DNA of 64,000 nucleotides from Ichthyophis bannanicus (taxonomy: Eukaryota > Chordata > Amphibia > Gymnophiona > Ichthyophiidae): contig CM066047.1 in NCBI GenBank assembly GCA_033557465.1, positions 8,448,234-8,512,233 on the forward strand, written 5' to 3'. The notes below the pieces were generated by a model, which worked only from the letters and a program-made list of their open reading frames with translations, was not told where the DNA came from and searched no databases. Below, in pieces: positions 50,781-63,130 of the stretch. Numbering within the stretch: position 1 is the stretch's first letter; each line of letters begins with the position of its first letter. Both the position numbers and the translations under genes were made by a program.

Positions 50781-50875
50781 AGGGGACAGTACCCTGAGGG
50801 TGGTCCTGCTGGCAGAACTAATACACAATAAAAATAGACAATGCCTAAGACAGCCCTATTGATGAACCCCACTGT

Positions 50876-50940
50876 GGGTTCTGAACCCATGTCCTCTGGC
50901 CCCACAGGCAGTGAAGTAACCAGTGGGCTAGAGCTGCTAA
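50876..50940 (-). other. tRNA-like Pol III promoter module 2
   Basis: On the minus strand, A-box-like TAGCCCACTGG (50920-50930) and B-box-like GGGTTCAGAACCC (50876-50888). Confidence 0.45.
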
Positions 50941-52347
50941 CAAACAACTGGCTGGCTACAGGAGGACTGCACGGCACCACACCCACATTCTGCTGTGGTT
51001 ACCAGGATAGGGGTAACCCACCCGTACCCATGATGCATTGCACATGCAAATCAGCAGTCGAGAGATGGGCACAAGATCGGGTATGCACCCCCACAGCACC
51101 TCGGCCTTGTAGGGGGAATAGACCGTGTGTGGCACTGCCACAGAGTAGCCACAGACAGTCACATTGTGCGGGTAGAGTGCCCACCCTGAGGTTGAGGTAG
51201 GGCGCCCAGCACCAGGTCCACAGCACCTTTCATGGCTGAAATACGCCATGCTGCAGGTCCCCATCAGTGTATATTAGGTAGCTCCGTTAGACACACCTAG
51301 GATACAGCTGTGTCCTGCTGTATGTCCCGGTCATGTCTAGTCCCTATGGGCGCTGTTGCACCCAGACCAGTGCATATCCTGTGTTGGTGCCATCGTTACC
51401 TGCTGTAGGTGAAGGGGGGGTGGTGTATGGACCCATAGGCAGATTATGTACCACCACACAACCCACCCTCTGGGGCTCAGGGTGGGAAACAGGATCACCC
51501 ACCAATAGATCCACAGTCTACCACCCTGCAATGGCAGTGGTAGAGGGGACCAGCAACAGCAGTCCTGCTGGGGAACAGACAGAGCGGCACACATCCATAA
51601 CGTAATAGCGGACAGATGGTAGGCCTGGAAATGCTCAGCTGCCCCCCACCATTATCTGACATTCTCCAGCAGCAAGCCTCCAGCCGCTGCACCCTGCAAG
51701 GTGTTCCAGCAAGACAGCATACTAGCTGCTTGTCCGCCAGCTAGTCCATAGTGCATGGTCCTGGAGGAGATGCATGTACCCAGAACGGGGATGTCAGCAT
51801 ACACACCAAGCAGATAGGTCAGTGATTGGGCCCCAAAAGGAAACCCATATATATCACATGAGAGAAATGCTATATAGCACTATGGGGGAACCTAGCCATG
51901 CCGTGGTCACTGCTCAGTCAGGGTGAGAGTGACCTCCCAGCAGGACAAGCTGTGGCCACACTGTCCGTGCAGGTGGTACCGGGCACTACAATGTTGAGCT
52001 ATTGCCCTATGCCCTGCGCAGATGCGGCAAGGCCAGGCCACCCTATCCAGGCTATTCCCACGGTACCTTGCTCCTCATTATGCACATTGGCAGGCCAATA
52101 CTGGGAACAGTGCTAGCAGTGTGGGCTGTGGAGGGTGTTGGAAGCCACCACACACCGTATAGACAGACACACACTCCCCACACCTATGCCAGCATTGTGC
52201 AACTATAGAGGTGTTGGGCAGCCCAGGCCACCACACCAGTCCTGGGCACAGTGCAGGCATGGCTATGGTACGCAATACTGTAGGAGTCACTCCCCAGGTT
52301 GGTAAACACTGTCGGACACAAGATCTGTAGCACACTCCACAGACATC

Positions 52348-52432
52348 AGAAAGGTTGCTATGATGCAGCTCACTCAGGAAATTGTACTTAACCTAGGAAT
52401 TGCTATCTGCCAGTAATCATAGCAACCTTTTG
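52348..52432. repeat. Inverted repeat (stem of about 16 bp)
   Basis: AAAGGTTGCTATGAT and ATCATAGCAACCTTT are separated by about 50 bases. Confidence 0.65.
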
Positions 52433-52598
52433 ATAGATGTGTACCATATTCCCAGGTTTAGGGTGACATTACTACGGTATGGATGTGCTAGTATTGGGAG
52501 ATGCACGCAGAGCCCAAAGTCCTGCCTCTCCAGGACGCTGTGGATAATGGGGCCTGTGGGTGCGGGTGTGTCTGCCCCTGTTGGCTGCTGCTTTACGG

Positions 52599-52791
52599 CA
52601 GAGGTTCCCAACTCCATTCCTGTGGTGCCAAACACTGTTCGGGTTTTCATGCTGTCCCTCATGAATATGCATGAGATACATCTGCAGACCATGGGGGTAG
52701 CGCATAGAAATGCAGCACAGGCATCTTCATCAGAGGCAGCATGGAACCGGAATGGTGTTTGGCCCTCCAGGACTGCATTTGGGAGGCTCTG
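52599..52791. mobile_element. Short hAT-like MITE
   Basis: Ends are CAGAGGTTCCCAACTCC and GGGAGGCTCTG, with an interior of the ATGAATATGCATGAGA type. It resembles a widespread vertebrate palindromic MITE. Flanking 8-mers (CTTTACGG and CTCTAGGT) match only imperfectly. Confidence 0.5.
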
Positions 52792-52939
52792 CTCTAGGTA
52801 ATGTGCATGTTTATGGTGTCTGTGCTCTGTAGGGTAAAATGTGGGTGTTTTGGGCATTTTTACGTCATCTGCAAGAACGGTTCTGTCTGTATTAGCACGT
52901 TATAGTAGTGGGTAAAATATGAGGACTGGGTTGGCGGAA

Positions 52940-53010
52940 ACCACAGCTGGGACTTGAACCTGTGACCTTCTGCTTCTGAATACACTGGTTCTGTGCACTG
53001 CACCACCATG
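52940..53010 (-). other. tRNA-like Pol III promoter module 3
   Basis: On the minus strand, TGGTGCAGTGC (A-box-like, about 52995-53005) and GGTTCAAGTCC (B-box, 52950-52960). Confidence 0.5.
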
Positions 53011-54172
53011 TTCTCACAGAGATGGTGCATTCCCTGGTGCTACCATGACTGTTGGTCAGACGGGGCCTGTCTGCTGCAGTGCACGGCACCCACCTACACA
53101 GGGCTAGGCCACGGTCTGCTGTGGGCAGCTGCCACTGCCCCCTCCACCACCAGTATTCCTCAGCCACCATGCTGACATGCCCTTCTGCTGGTGGTGCGCA
53201 GTCCCAGGCCATCCAGTGTGCAGGTAGGCGGCTGCCTGTGGTGCGGGTTCTGGGGTAGGGGTGCCTGCATAGCTGTCCACGCTTTCCCCCAACACCACTT
53301 GCCAATGTTCCGTGCCATTGGGGGTACCTGCTGGGTACTATTCCCTGTGACACTGTGGGAAGCACACTCTTGCCCATGTTGGACCCTCAGCAGTTGCTGT
53401 CTGGCTGCTCTACTGTTTCAGCATTCCTATGGGCCAGCTAGGCATCACCCTAGTCCCCAATGTGGCCCAGCTGCACCACAGCATGTGCCGCCTGCAGCCC
53501 TCTGTATCCCCTTTTCCAGCATCTGCCCAGTTGCCCGTTCCGACATGCCCGCCCTGATGTTGCGGGACATGTGCACGCCATAGGAACCCTGTCCGATGGT
53601 GGGGAAATCCCTGAGCAGCGCTATTTCACTGTGGGCCCATGCACCTTGTATGGGGACGGAGTATGGACCCTTCCACGATTTATATCTGTTCTATGGATGT
53701 TTCTCATTGCTACCACTATTGGCCAGCTTGGTTGTTGTTTTTTTCCAGTTTGTTGGGGTCATTTTCGGTGTTTCTGTGCCCTTTTGTTCTGTGCACATGT
53801 ATCACACTTATCACCTTATTTTGGTTTCCCTGCCTAGGCTGTACATTGCTGACACGTAAATGGTTTCTCTCCCCTTTAAAGTGCTTTTACCGGTAGGTTT
53901 TCATTCGCGTTGGATTTCAGCTCTGAAATTCAGCGCGTTGGTGTGAAGGGAGCCTCTCCCCGCCCACTCTCTACCCATTGACCCCTTCTCTCCGCCCTCT
54001 CTCCACCTTCTGCGGTGTTTTACCGCGCCGCAGAGCATTACGCTCGTTAGCGCGTGGTTGCGCACGCTATAGCACGTTTACGATCGTTAATGTGCTATAG
54101 CGCGCGCTAACGATCGTTAACGTCGTACAACGCGCGTTATTCACGTTTACCGCAGTTTAGTAAACATACCCC

Positions 54173-54655
54173 TTAGATTCTATAGCTCATAGTAAGAGTG
54201 AGGTATATTGATACATGAATAAGGAACCTATCTGGTCATTAAAGCTCAATTACTATACTTTCTGTTATTTTGGTCCAATAAAAGTCTCTAAATTTACAGT
54301 TTTATCCAGAGCCACTATGACTACTATAACTCTGCTGTACCAAATCTGAATGCACATAATTGTAATGTGTAGACGCAATATTAAGAGTTCTTTTGTAAAC
54401 AGATTACAAAGGGAACTGCTGAACCTGCCATCTGACAAGACTGCCCAATTTGAAAAACAGGCTGACAAGTAAATCAAGGACGGTAGTGAACATGGTAAAC
54501 CATAGTTTGGTTAGAGTGAAACTCTGTACACTTAAGCAAACAGTTGTTATTTAACCGCCTACATACTACTCCATCTAGAGATTCAACAAATTTCAAACTA
54601 AAAAGCAGAAAATGTAAAAGCAAAAGCAGGGAAATTGTTTTCTATTGACAAACAT
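54173..54655. other. Intronic spacer, nothing recognised
   Basis: AT-rich DNA between the TIR element and a CR1 3' end. No coding or repeat signature identified. Confidence 0.4.
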
Positions 54656-54783
54656 TATGGAGCCTGTGTGTCTTTTTGGGAAACTACTAGGTACTTATGA
54701 CCTGGATTGGCCACTGTTGGAAACAGGATACTGGGCTTGATGGACATTGGTCTGACCCAGAATGGCATGTCTTATGTTCTTAA
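54656..54783 (+). mobile_element. CR1 (subfamily a) 3'-terminal fragment
   Basis: ACTACTAGGTACTTATGACC, TTGGCCACTGTTGGAAACAG and CTTGATGGACATTGGTCTGA match the 3' UTR at 35500-35615 and, in complement, 55031-55150. Confidence 0.85.
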
Positions 54784-55305
54784 GATAGAGGTGCTTCTCT
54801 CTGTATTTTTCTCTTATTGGTAAATATTCTGTAATGGCAGAGACCACATATTCATTGTGGATATCCTGAAAACCCAATTAGCTGTGGGGATATCAAGAGG
54901 AGCTAGGGAAGTCCCATTGTCCATGAGTTGCTTTCCTTTCACTCACTGAAAGTTGTTGTGCTTGAGAATTTTATAGTACTACTAACTTGACTGACTGTTT
55001 TAGTCCTAAATTTCTGACACTGATCACAATAAGAACATAAGATATGCCATAATGGGTCAGACCAAGGTCCATCAAGCCCAGTATCCTGTTTCCAACAGTG
55101 GCCAATCTAGGTCATATGTACCTAGCAGTTTCCCCAAAAGTGACAGTTTCCACAATGCTTGCACTGGGTCAAGCATTGATATCCTGGGTCCCTTCTTAAT
55201 AATGGTTTATGGACCTTTCCTCCAGGAACTTGTCCAAACCTTTTTTAAACCCAACTACACTAACAGCCTTTACTACATCCTCCGGTAACAAATTCCAGAG
55301 TTTGA

Positions 55306-57090
55306 TTACACGTTGAGTGAAAAAATATTTTTGTTATTAGTCTTAAATAGTTTACCCTGTAGCTTCATTGCATGTCCCATAGTCTTTCTATGTTCTGATA
55401 ACGTAAACAATCGATCTACGTTTACCCGTTCAACTCTGTTCATTAATATATAGACTTCTATAATATCTCCCCTCAGCCATCTCTTTTCCAGGTTAAAGAG
55501 CCCTAACCTTTTTAGCCTTTCTTCATAGGAGTATCCTTCCATCCCCTTTACCATTTTGGTGGCTCTTCTCTGAACCTTTTCTAATAACGCTATATCCTTT
55601 TTAAGATACGGCGACCAGAATTGCACACAATATTCAAGGTGCGGTCTCACCGTGGAACGATATAGAGGCATTATAATATCTTTTGTTTTATTTTCCATTC
55701 CTTTCCTTATGATACCTAGCATTCTATTTGCCCTCTTGGCCGCTGCTGCACACTGGGCTGAGGGTTTTAACATGTTATCCACAATGACGCCTAAATCTTT
55801 TTCCTGAGTGGTGGTTCCTAATGTGGAACCTTGCATCGTGTAACCATAGTTTGGGTTGTTCTTCCCTAGGCGCATAACTTTGCACTTGTCCACATTAAAT
55901 TTCATCTGCCCTTTTGATGCCCAGTCTTCCAATTTATCAAGATCCTCTTGCAATTTTCCACAATCCTCTTGGGTTTTAACAACTTTAAATAGTTTTGTGT
56001 CATCTGCAAATTTGATAGCCTCACTCGTTATTCCCTTTTCCAGGTCATTTATGAATATGTCAAAAAGCAGCGGACCCAGCACAGATCCCTGGGGTACACC
56101 ACTATTCACCTTTCTCCATTGGGAAAATTGGCCATTTAGCCCTACCCTCTGCTTTCTATCTTTTAACCAGTTCCTGATCCACAGTAGTACACTGCCTCCT
56201 ATCCCATGACTTTTGTTTTGCCAAAAGTCTCTGATGAGGGACCTTGTCAAAGGCTTTCTGAAAGTCCAGATACAGTATATCAACCGACTCATCTTTGTCC
56301 ACCTGTTTATTCACACCTTCAAAAAAACATAACAGATTAGTAAGACAAGATCTTCCTTGTCTAAAGTCATGTTGGCTGCCTTCCTTTAGGCCAAGACTAT
56401 CTATATGCTGAGTAAATGTGTTCTTTATGATGGTTTCTACCATTTTTCCCGGAACTGACGTCAGGCTCACCGGTCTGTAGTTTCCCGGATCACCCCTGGA
56501 ACCCTTTTTAAAAATTGGCATGACATTGACGATCCTCCAATCTTCAGGTATTACAGATGATTTTAATGAAAGTTCACAGATTACTAATAGTAGGTCTGCA
56601 ATCTCATATTTCAGTTCTTTCAACACCCTTGGATGTATACCATCCGGCCCAGGTGATTTCCTACTCTTCAGTTTATCTAATAGTTGTAATACATCTTCCC
56701 GATGTATCGATATTTCCTTCAATTCTTCTGCACCTTTAAATACCACTTCAGTCATAGGTAACATCCCTTCATCTTCCTCAGTAAAGAACGAAGCAAATAA
56801 TTCATTCAGTCTCTCCAGTATTGCCTTGTCGCCTCTTAGTGCCCCTTTAACCCCCCCCCCTATCATCTAATGGACCAACTGACTCTCTCAGAGGTTTTTT
56901 ACTACAAATGTACTTGAAAAAGTCTTTATTTTGCGTTTTTGCTTCCGCAGCAAGCTTCTTCTCAAATTCTCCCTTTGCTTTTCTTATCAATACCTTGCAT
57001 TTGACTTGGCAGTGCTTGTGCTGTTTCCAGGTTTCGTCGTTTGGCTCTGGTCTGGGCTTCCAAGATAGTATTTTTCAACAATACCCAAGC
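55306..57090 (-). pseudogene. CR1 ORF2 reverse transcriptase and C-terminus, frameshifted
   Basis: 56156-56866 has SRKSPGPDGIHPRV, NYRPVSLTSVPGK, RSCLTNL and LDFQKAFDKVPHQRLL. 55306-56292 has [64 protein letters not shown] and EERLKRLGLFNLEKRW. The two lie in different frames joined near 56200; a further disrupted linker (56870-57090) connects to the endonuclease. Confidence 0.88.
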
Positions 57091-57726
57091 TTAATGTAAG
57101 TCTTTAACCTTTGCAACTGCTCCTTTTAGTTTTTTCTTAACTATTTTCCTCATTTTATCATAGTCTCCCTTTCGAAAGTTAAAAGGTAATACTGTGGATT
57201 TCCTTACTATCCCTCCTCCACTTATTAAATCAAATGCGATCATGCTAGGATCACTATTGCCAAGTGGCCCCAACACCCTTATCTCTTGTACTAGATCTGG
57301 TGTTCCACTAAGGACTAGGTCTAATATGGCTTCCCCTCTGGTCGGTTCATGAACCAGCTGCCCCAAGAAGCAGTCATTTATTTCATCTAGGAACTTTATC
57401 TCCCTAGCATGTCCTGCTGTGACACTGACCCAGTCGATACCGGGGTAATTGAAATCACCCATTATTATTACTGTGTGGTAACTTTTGTTAGCTTCCTTGA
57501 TTTCTTTGAGCATTTCATCATCCATTTGTTCATTCTGGCCAGGCGGTCGATAGTACACCCCCACTGCCATCGCCTTCCCCATTTTACATGGAATTTCAAT
57601 CCATAGAGATTCTACAGCAAATTTTGTTTCCTGCAAAACTTTAATCCTTTCTGACTCAATGCCCTCTCTAACATAGAGAGCAACCTCTCGACCAATTTGA
57701 TCAGCTCTATCATTACGATATAGTTT
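57091..57726 (-). pseudogene. CR1 ORF2 endonuclease, main part
   Basis: LYRNDRADQIGREVALYVRE, a VYYRPPGQ block, MGDFNYPGIDW (catalytic Asp/Asn pair), EPTRGEAILDLVLS and GNSDPSMI, where the APE-type endonuclease normally has SDH; here it is SDP, so the catalytic His is lost. It continues from the N-terminal part at 63496-63811 across DIRS F. Confidence 0.87.
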
Positions 57727-57888
57727 TTCTCCAGGACCAAGGAGGAAGTCAGTCCTCACATATGGGTGACGTCGGCGCCGACGGAGCCCTCGCGGAGCAA
57801 TTTTCCCCAGCTTTCAAAGAAAGCCTTTGGGAATTGCAGCGCGCATGCGCGGTCTCCTTCCCGCCCAAGGGTGCCATCTTAGCCAGTC
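57727..57888 (+). repeat. Left inverted terminal repeat of DIRS F
   Basis: TTCTCCAGGACCAAGGAGGA through GTGCCATCTTAGCCAGTC, complementary to 63310 onward. GGCGCCGACGGAGCCC is retained here, whereas copy A has lost several bases of this block. Confidence 0.9.
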
Positions 57889-58129
57889 TTCTTTTTTCCG
57901 CGGAGCCCTACAGACGTACCTGTCGTGTCCCCGTTGAAAAAGTTGATTTTAGTGATTTATTTCTCTTTTTCTCTTCGGTTCGACGCCGGTCTTTTTCCTG
58001 CCCGGACTCGCGACGCCGTTGCGAGTCCTTCTTCTATTTTTCGGTTTTTCTGATTTTTGGTCAGTTTCGTTTTCGGTTTTTCACTGGCAGCCCGGTCCTT
58101 TGACCCTTGCAGGGGCCCTTTTTCCCCCG

Positions 58130-61045
58130 ATGGCTGCCAGTGGTTTCAAGCGGTGTGTTCAGTGTGACAGAAATATGTCACTCACTGACACACATGATAA
58201 TTGCCTCCGCTGCCTCGGCCCGGATCACGAAGAACTGATCTGTGGGGCCTGCAGCAAAATGTCCTCCAAAGCATTAAGGAGTCGGCGGCACCAGCGGGAA
58301 CGAATCTTCGCTGACCCCGGCCGTACCCGGACCTCGTCGGAGGCCTCGGCGTCCAGAGGTTCCAGCTCTGACCATCGCCGAAGTTCCTCCGACAGGGGTT
58401 CTCCCTCCGGGGACCATCGACGGAAGGTAAAACCCGCGAGGGCGGCATCGGTGGACGCTCCTGGCTCCGCGAGGGCCAGGTCGCATAGCCCCGATAGCCG
58501 TCCCGGGTCTTTGGAGAAGGAGCACCTCCCGAAGCGACCTCGTCTGGAGTCGGAGTTGCCTGCTCGGGTAAGTCCTGTAGTCCTCCTGGACTCGCCTCCG
58601 AGGGGTCCGACGTCGGGCCCGACGCCGTCGGGGCCCGAGTCGGGGGCTGCTGGGTCACCTGAGGTCGGACTCAGGTTGACGGCCTTGGAGAGCAGACTAT
58701 CTGCCTTCATGGACCAGCAGCGGGCACTGATCGCTAGCCTCGCTGGCGCCGCTGCCCCGACCGCCGGGACGTCGACGTCTAAGTCGACCCCGGAGACCGA
58801 GCCGATCCTCGAGTCCATGCGAACTCGAGTCGATCCTCGGTCGAGGTCACCCTCGGCCTCCCGTTCAGGACCGAGGTCGTCGACGCCGACTCCCTCGGTG
58901 TCGGGGCAGCCGACGCCTCCGCCTGCCCGAGCCGACCCCACTTTTTCCTCCTCGGAGTCGGCCTGGGAGTCTGAAGAGGAAGAGTCACCTGATTCGTTTC
59001 GGACTCGGTGTGTCCCCTCGGACTCACCTGAGTCCGAACCTCGGAAACAGTCCCCTCCGGAGGATGCCCGGTTCTCGGACTTCGTCAGGGATATGGCCAA
59101 GGCTTTGGCCTTCCCGGCGGATCCCGAGGAGGAGCCTCGAGCCGAAGAGCTCGACGCCCTTCAGTATGACTCTCCCGCCAGGGAACACTTTACTGTACCG
59201 GTTCCTCCCATGCTGGAACGACTACTCTTCCGCATGTGGGAGAGTCCGGCATCGTCGCCGGTATTAAGCAAGCGGGTCGATTCCATCTATCGAGTCCGCA
59301 AGAGTCCTGGCTTCCAAAAAGCACAGCTACCGCACCATTCCATGGTAGTGGAATCGGCCATGCATAGGCTTAAGAGCCAGAAGATGCACTCCTCGGTGCC
59401 TCCTGGCAGGGAGGCCCGTAACCTGGATGGCCTCGGTAAGAAGTGTTTCCAGGGCTCTATGCTTGCTTGTCGGGTCCAGACCTACCAGCTCTACATGGGC
59501 ATGTACCTCAGAGACCTGGCTAAAGAGGTAGCCGGATTCTCCGCTGGGCTGTCCGAGGAACCTTTGCGGAGGTTCCTGGCCTTGACTACTGGTATTCGGG
59601 AATGCTCCAAATTCATGTCCCGAGCAGCCTATGATGGCTTTGAAGCATCGGCTCGAGTGGCCGCAGCCGGCATCGGTGCCCGCCGACAGGCTTGGCTTCA
59701 GTCGTCTGACCTTGAACCCTGGGTGCAGGACAAGTTGGTCGATGTCCCCTGCCGAGGTGAAAACCTCTTTGGCAAGCCCATGGCTGAAAAGGCTGCACAA
59801 ATCGAGACGGAGACTCTCACCAGAACTAGGCTTTCTAGGAAGACCTCCGCCCCTTCCCAGAAGAAGAAGGGCTCGGGAAAGAAGTCCTTTTACCCGAGAA
59901 AGGCGGCTGCCTATAAACACTACCCTCAATATCAGGCCTCCGCAGCTCCCCAACAGGGTCTGCAGGCCAAGGGACGGGGTAACGGGTCCCGTAGGCAGCA
60001 AGCCCCCAAGCCTGCACCACCGGCCCTGCTCAGCAGGGTGGGGGTTTTTGACTTCATCAGCATAGCCTCTCCCCCTCAGCTGGTTCCTCCCAGCACCGGA
60101 GGCCAGCTGGTTCACTTCGCCCACAGGTGGTCCAACATCACTTCAGATGCCTGGGTGCTTCAAGTCGTAAGAGAAGGCTATCTTCTCCACTTCCACCAGG
60201 TCCCTCCCTCCTATTTCCCGGGAGAACCTCCACAACTTCCTCTGCACAGAGACTTACTCCTTCAGGAGTTAGCAAGTCTTCTTCAGGAGCAGGCGGTGGA
60301 ACCGGTGCCCCACCACCTGAGAGGTCAAGGTTTTTATTCCAGGTATTTCCTGATACCAAAAAGAACAGGAGGCCTCAGACCCATCCTGGACTTGCGCAAC
60401 CTCAACAAATTTCTCGTGAGGGAGAAGTTCAAGATGCTTACCCTTGGAATCCTTCTGCCCTACCTCCAGCAGGGAGATTGGCTATGCTCCTTGGATCTAA
60501 AAGATGCCTACACGCACATCCTCATCCACCCAAGCCACCGCCAATACCTAAGGTTTGTGGTGGCAGGAAATCATTACCAGTACAGAGTACTACCCTTTGG
60601 CCTATCCTCCGCACCACGAGTCTTCACAAAATGTCTCGCGGTGGTAGCGGCTTATCTCCGGCTTCATGGCCTCTATGTCTTTCCGTACCTAGACGACTGG
60701 CTCATCAGAGCATCGTCCCCTCCGGAAGTCACGAAAGCCACGCACCGCACTGTGACTCTTCTGCAGTACTTGGGCTTTGTCATAAACTTCGCAAAGTCCA
60801 CTTTGCTCCCCTCACAGGATCTCAAATTCATCGGCGCAAGGCTGCACACTCCTCAGGCACGAGCTTTCCTGCCTCTCGACAGGGCTCAACGGCTCATGGA
60901 CCTAGCCGGCCGTTTTCGCAGCCAGTCCCTGGTCTCAGCCAGGCGCTTCCTGAGACTACTCGGCCATATGGCTTCCACCGTCCACGTGACCCCCAATGCC
61001 CGCCTGAATATGCGGCCTGCTCAATGGTGCCTTCGCAAGCAGTGA
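58130..61045 (+). pseudogene. DIRS F gag fused to RT, ending at a premature stop
   Basis: ATG 58130 starts gag with the Cys/His array (CVQCDRNMSLTDTHDNCLRC, LGPDH..LICGAC), the Ser/Pro/Arg-rich region and the core (PPGREARNLD, LYMGMYLRDL). Near 60025 one C is missing relative to A, so gag bypasses its own stop and continues straight into RT (VGVFDFIS… then SLDLKDAYTH; YLDD at codons 853-856 of this frame). RT is cut by TGA at 61043-61045, where A reads TGG (Trp). About 971 codons. The fusion is probably a mutation and not a device, because C and D have RT in the +1 frame. Confidence 0.88.
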
Positions 61046-62397
61046 CAACAAGCCACGGGCGGCCTAGCCGACTTAGTGCGCGTCTCCGGACCGCTGGCCT
61101 CTTCTCTGCAGTGGTGGCTTCATCGGCCGAACCTGGTGCTCGGAATGCCTTTTCAGTCACCTCAGCTGGCTCAAGTGCTGACGACCGATGCTTCTCTCCT
61201 AGGATGGGGAGCTCACTGCCAGGGGGCATGTACTCAAGGTCTCTGGACCATGTGGGAGTCTGCGCAGCAGATCAACTTCCTGGAGCTCAGAGCAATCCGT
61301 CTAGCTCTCAAGGCTTTCTCCCACCTGACTTCTCACCAATCCGTCCTTGTCCAGACGGACAATCAAGTTGCCATGTTCTACGTGAACAAACAGGGAGGCA
61401 CGGGCTCCTTCCTTCTCTGTCGAGAAGCACAGAGACTATGCTCTTGGGCTGTCAGCCACGGCATTCTCCTCAAGGCAGTTTATCTCCCAGGCCAAGAAAA
61501 TTGCCTGGCGGACAAACTCAGCAGGATCCTCCAGCCGCACGAGTGGCGCCTGGATCCCTTGGTAGTTCAGAAACTTTTTCTGAAGTGGGGACTCCCCACG
61601 ATGGATCTCTTTGCCAGTCCTCTCAACCGGCAACTTCCTCGCTTCTGCTCTCGGCAGCCGCATCCCCTTCGAGTAGCGGCGGATGCTTTTCTGCTCTCAT
61701 GGTCGGGAAGCCTTCTGTATGCCTTTCCTCCCATACCGCTAGTCTCTCGAACTCTATTCAAGGTTCTCCGAGACAAAGCTTCCATGATCCTGATAGCTCC
61801 TCGCTGGCCCAGACAGCCGTGGTTTCCACTCCTGCTGCAATTAGCGGTAGAGGATCCGTTCCCTCTGGGGTTTCAACCAGATCTCCTAACACAGGATCAG
61901 GGGTCCCTGCTACACCCCAACCTCAGATCTCTACATCTGATGGCCTGGCTGCTGAAAGGGTAGTCCTTGCTCCCCTTCTACTGCCGGCAGAGGTGGAAGA
62001 GGTCGTCCTAGCTTCTCGGCGACCTTCTACCCGCAAATGCTACGCCCTTAAATGGCATCGCTTTTCCGCTTGGTGTGCCCAGCAGTCTCAGGATCCCTTC
62101 TCCTGCTCGGTGTCGGTGATCTTGCAGTACTTGCTCTACCTCTCTAATCTGGGACTTAAGTCCATCTCCGTCAAAGTTCACCTCAGTGCTCTTTCAGCAC
62201 ATCATGTGCCGGTGGACGGCAGACCTCTTTCCAGCGACCCTCTCGTAGCGAGGTTTCTCCGAGGTCTCCTTCTACTTAAACCACCTCTGCGCCCGCCAGC
62301 ACCTGACTGGGATCTGAATGTGGTTTTACAGCGGATCACCTGTCCGCCTTTTGAACCTGTTCTCTCCGTTTTCTTTCTTGGAAAACTTTATTCCTGA
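60127..62397 (+). pseudogene. DIRS F tyrosine recombinase frame, N-terminal part
   Basis: Same overlapping frame as 3946-6819 in A, opening at an equivalent GTG and staying open across the RT region (RT stop notwithstanding) into RRPSTRKCYALKWHRFSAW. After GAACCT near 62359 ten bases present in A are missing. The frame ends at 62397, just before the catalytic Arg block. Confidence 0.82.
61046..61963 (+). pseudogene. DIRS F RNase H / methyltransferase-like part downstream of the RT stop
   Basis: Same frame as 58130-61045. TTDAS, LELRAI, QTDNQ and LADKLS (RNase H), then DLFASPLN, YAFPPIPLV and PRWPRQPWF (methyltransferase-like), ending LMAWLLKG. All catalytic positions are present. Confidence 0.85.
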
Positions 62398-62990
62398 TAG
62401 CCCTCACTTCCGCTAGACGCGTAAGTGAATTGCAGGCCCTCGTGTCTGATCCCCCTTACACTCGGTTCTACAAAAATAGGGTAGTCCTATGGACTCACCC
62501 AAAATTTCTTCCAAAAGTGGTCTCCCCTTTTCACATCAATCAGGAGGTGGTACTTCCGACCTTCTTTCCCAGGCCACACTCCAGCCGAGCTGAAATGGTC
62601 CTGCATACCCTGGACTGTAGAAGGGCATTGAACTTCTACCTTGACCGTACGCGGGAGCACCGTAAAGCTGCTCAGCTTTTTGTGTCTTTTGACCCCAATA
62701 AATTGGGGCTCCCGGTCTCCAAGCGTACACTGTCCATCTGGGTTGCTGAGTGCATCGCTTGGGCTTATGGGGCAGCCGGACTCTCGTTAGAAAGTCGAGT
62801 CACGGCTCATTGTGTTCGGGCGAAGGCTACGTCAGTGGCTTACCTCCACTCTGTTCCGTTGGCAGACATCTGCCGGGCCGCTACTTGGTCTTCGAGCCAG
62901 ACTTTTGCGGTCCATTACTGCCTCGAGAGGGAGTCCCGCAGGGACAGTGCTTTCGGACAGGCAGTCCTCCGAAATCTCTTCGAGGTTTGA
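62398..62990 (+). pseudogene. DIRS F tyrosine recombinase, catalytic part after frameshift
   Basis: In the new frame, LIALTSARRVSEL carries Arg, AHCVRAKA carries His and Arg, and AVHYCLERESRRDS carries Tyr; stop TGA at 62988-62990. All four catalytic residues survive but are out of frame with the N-terminal part. Confidence 0.85.
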
Positions 62991-63130
62991 GCAACTCCTA
63001 CCCTCCATCCCGGATGGGGGCTACCGGTGGGTAATAATTCAGTGAAGATTCCTTCCTTCTGTGCCGCTGAGCTAGAGGGAGCTCATTTTTGTGCTTAGGG
63101 TCTCCGGTAGCCTTAAGCTTGGGAGTCCCA

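Larger units (their letters stand above)
50013..54172. mobile_element. 4.16 kb unclassified terminal-inverted-repeat element
   Basis: The left end GGAGTATGTTTACTAAACTG and right end CAGTTTAGTAAACATACCCC are inverted repeats over 22 bp with one mismatch. Subterminal DNA on both sides is rich in CGTTA/TAACG words (ACGATCGTTA, GCGCGC). No transposase signature is visible. The interior contains three tRNA-like modules, a likely hAT MITE and a short-repeat cluster. A target duplication could not be fixed. Harbinger affinity is possible but unproven. Confidence 0.7.
55031..57726 (-). mobile_element. Long CR1 LINE (subfamily a), ORF2 and 3' UTR
   Basis: The 3' end AAGAACATAAGATATGCCAT lies at 55031. 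ORF2 runs leftward from the endonuclease at 57726, and the element continues to the right of DIRS F at 63496, through the start of ORF2 and the end of ORF1. It is the most complete CR1 here. Confidence 0.92.

Noticed and set aside
50450..53583. Several 60-180 codon frames inside the 4.2 kb TIR element as a transposase
   Set aside because: No DDE, zinc-finger or helix-turn-helix signature; frames are short, overlapping and Cys/Pro/His-rich, typical of chance frames in GC-rich DNA.
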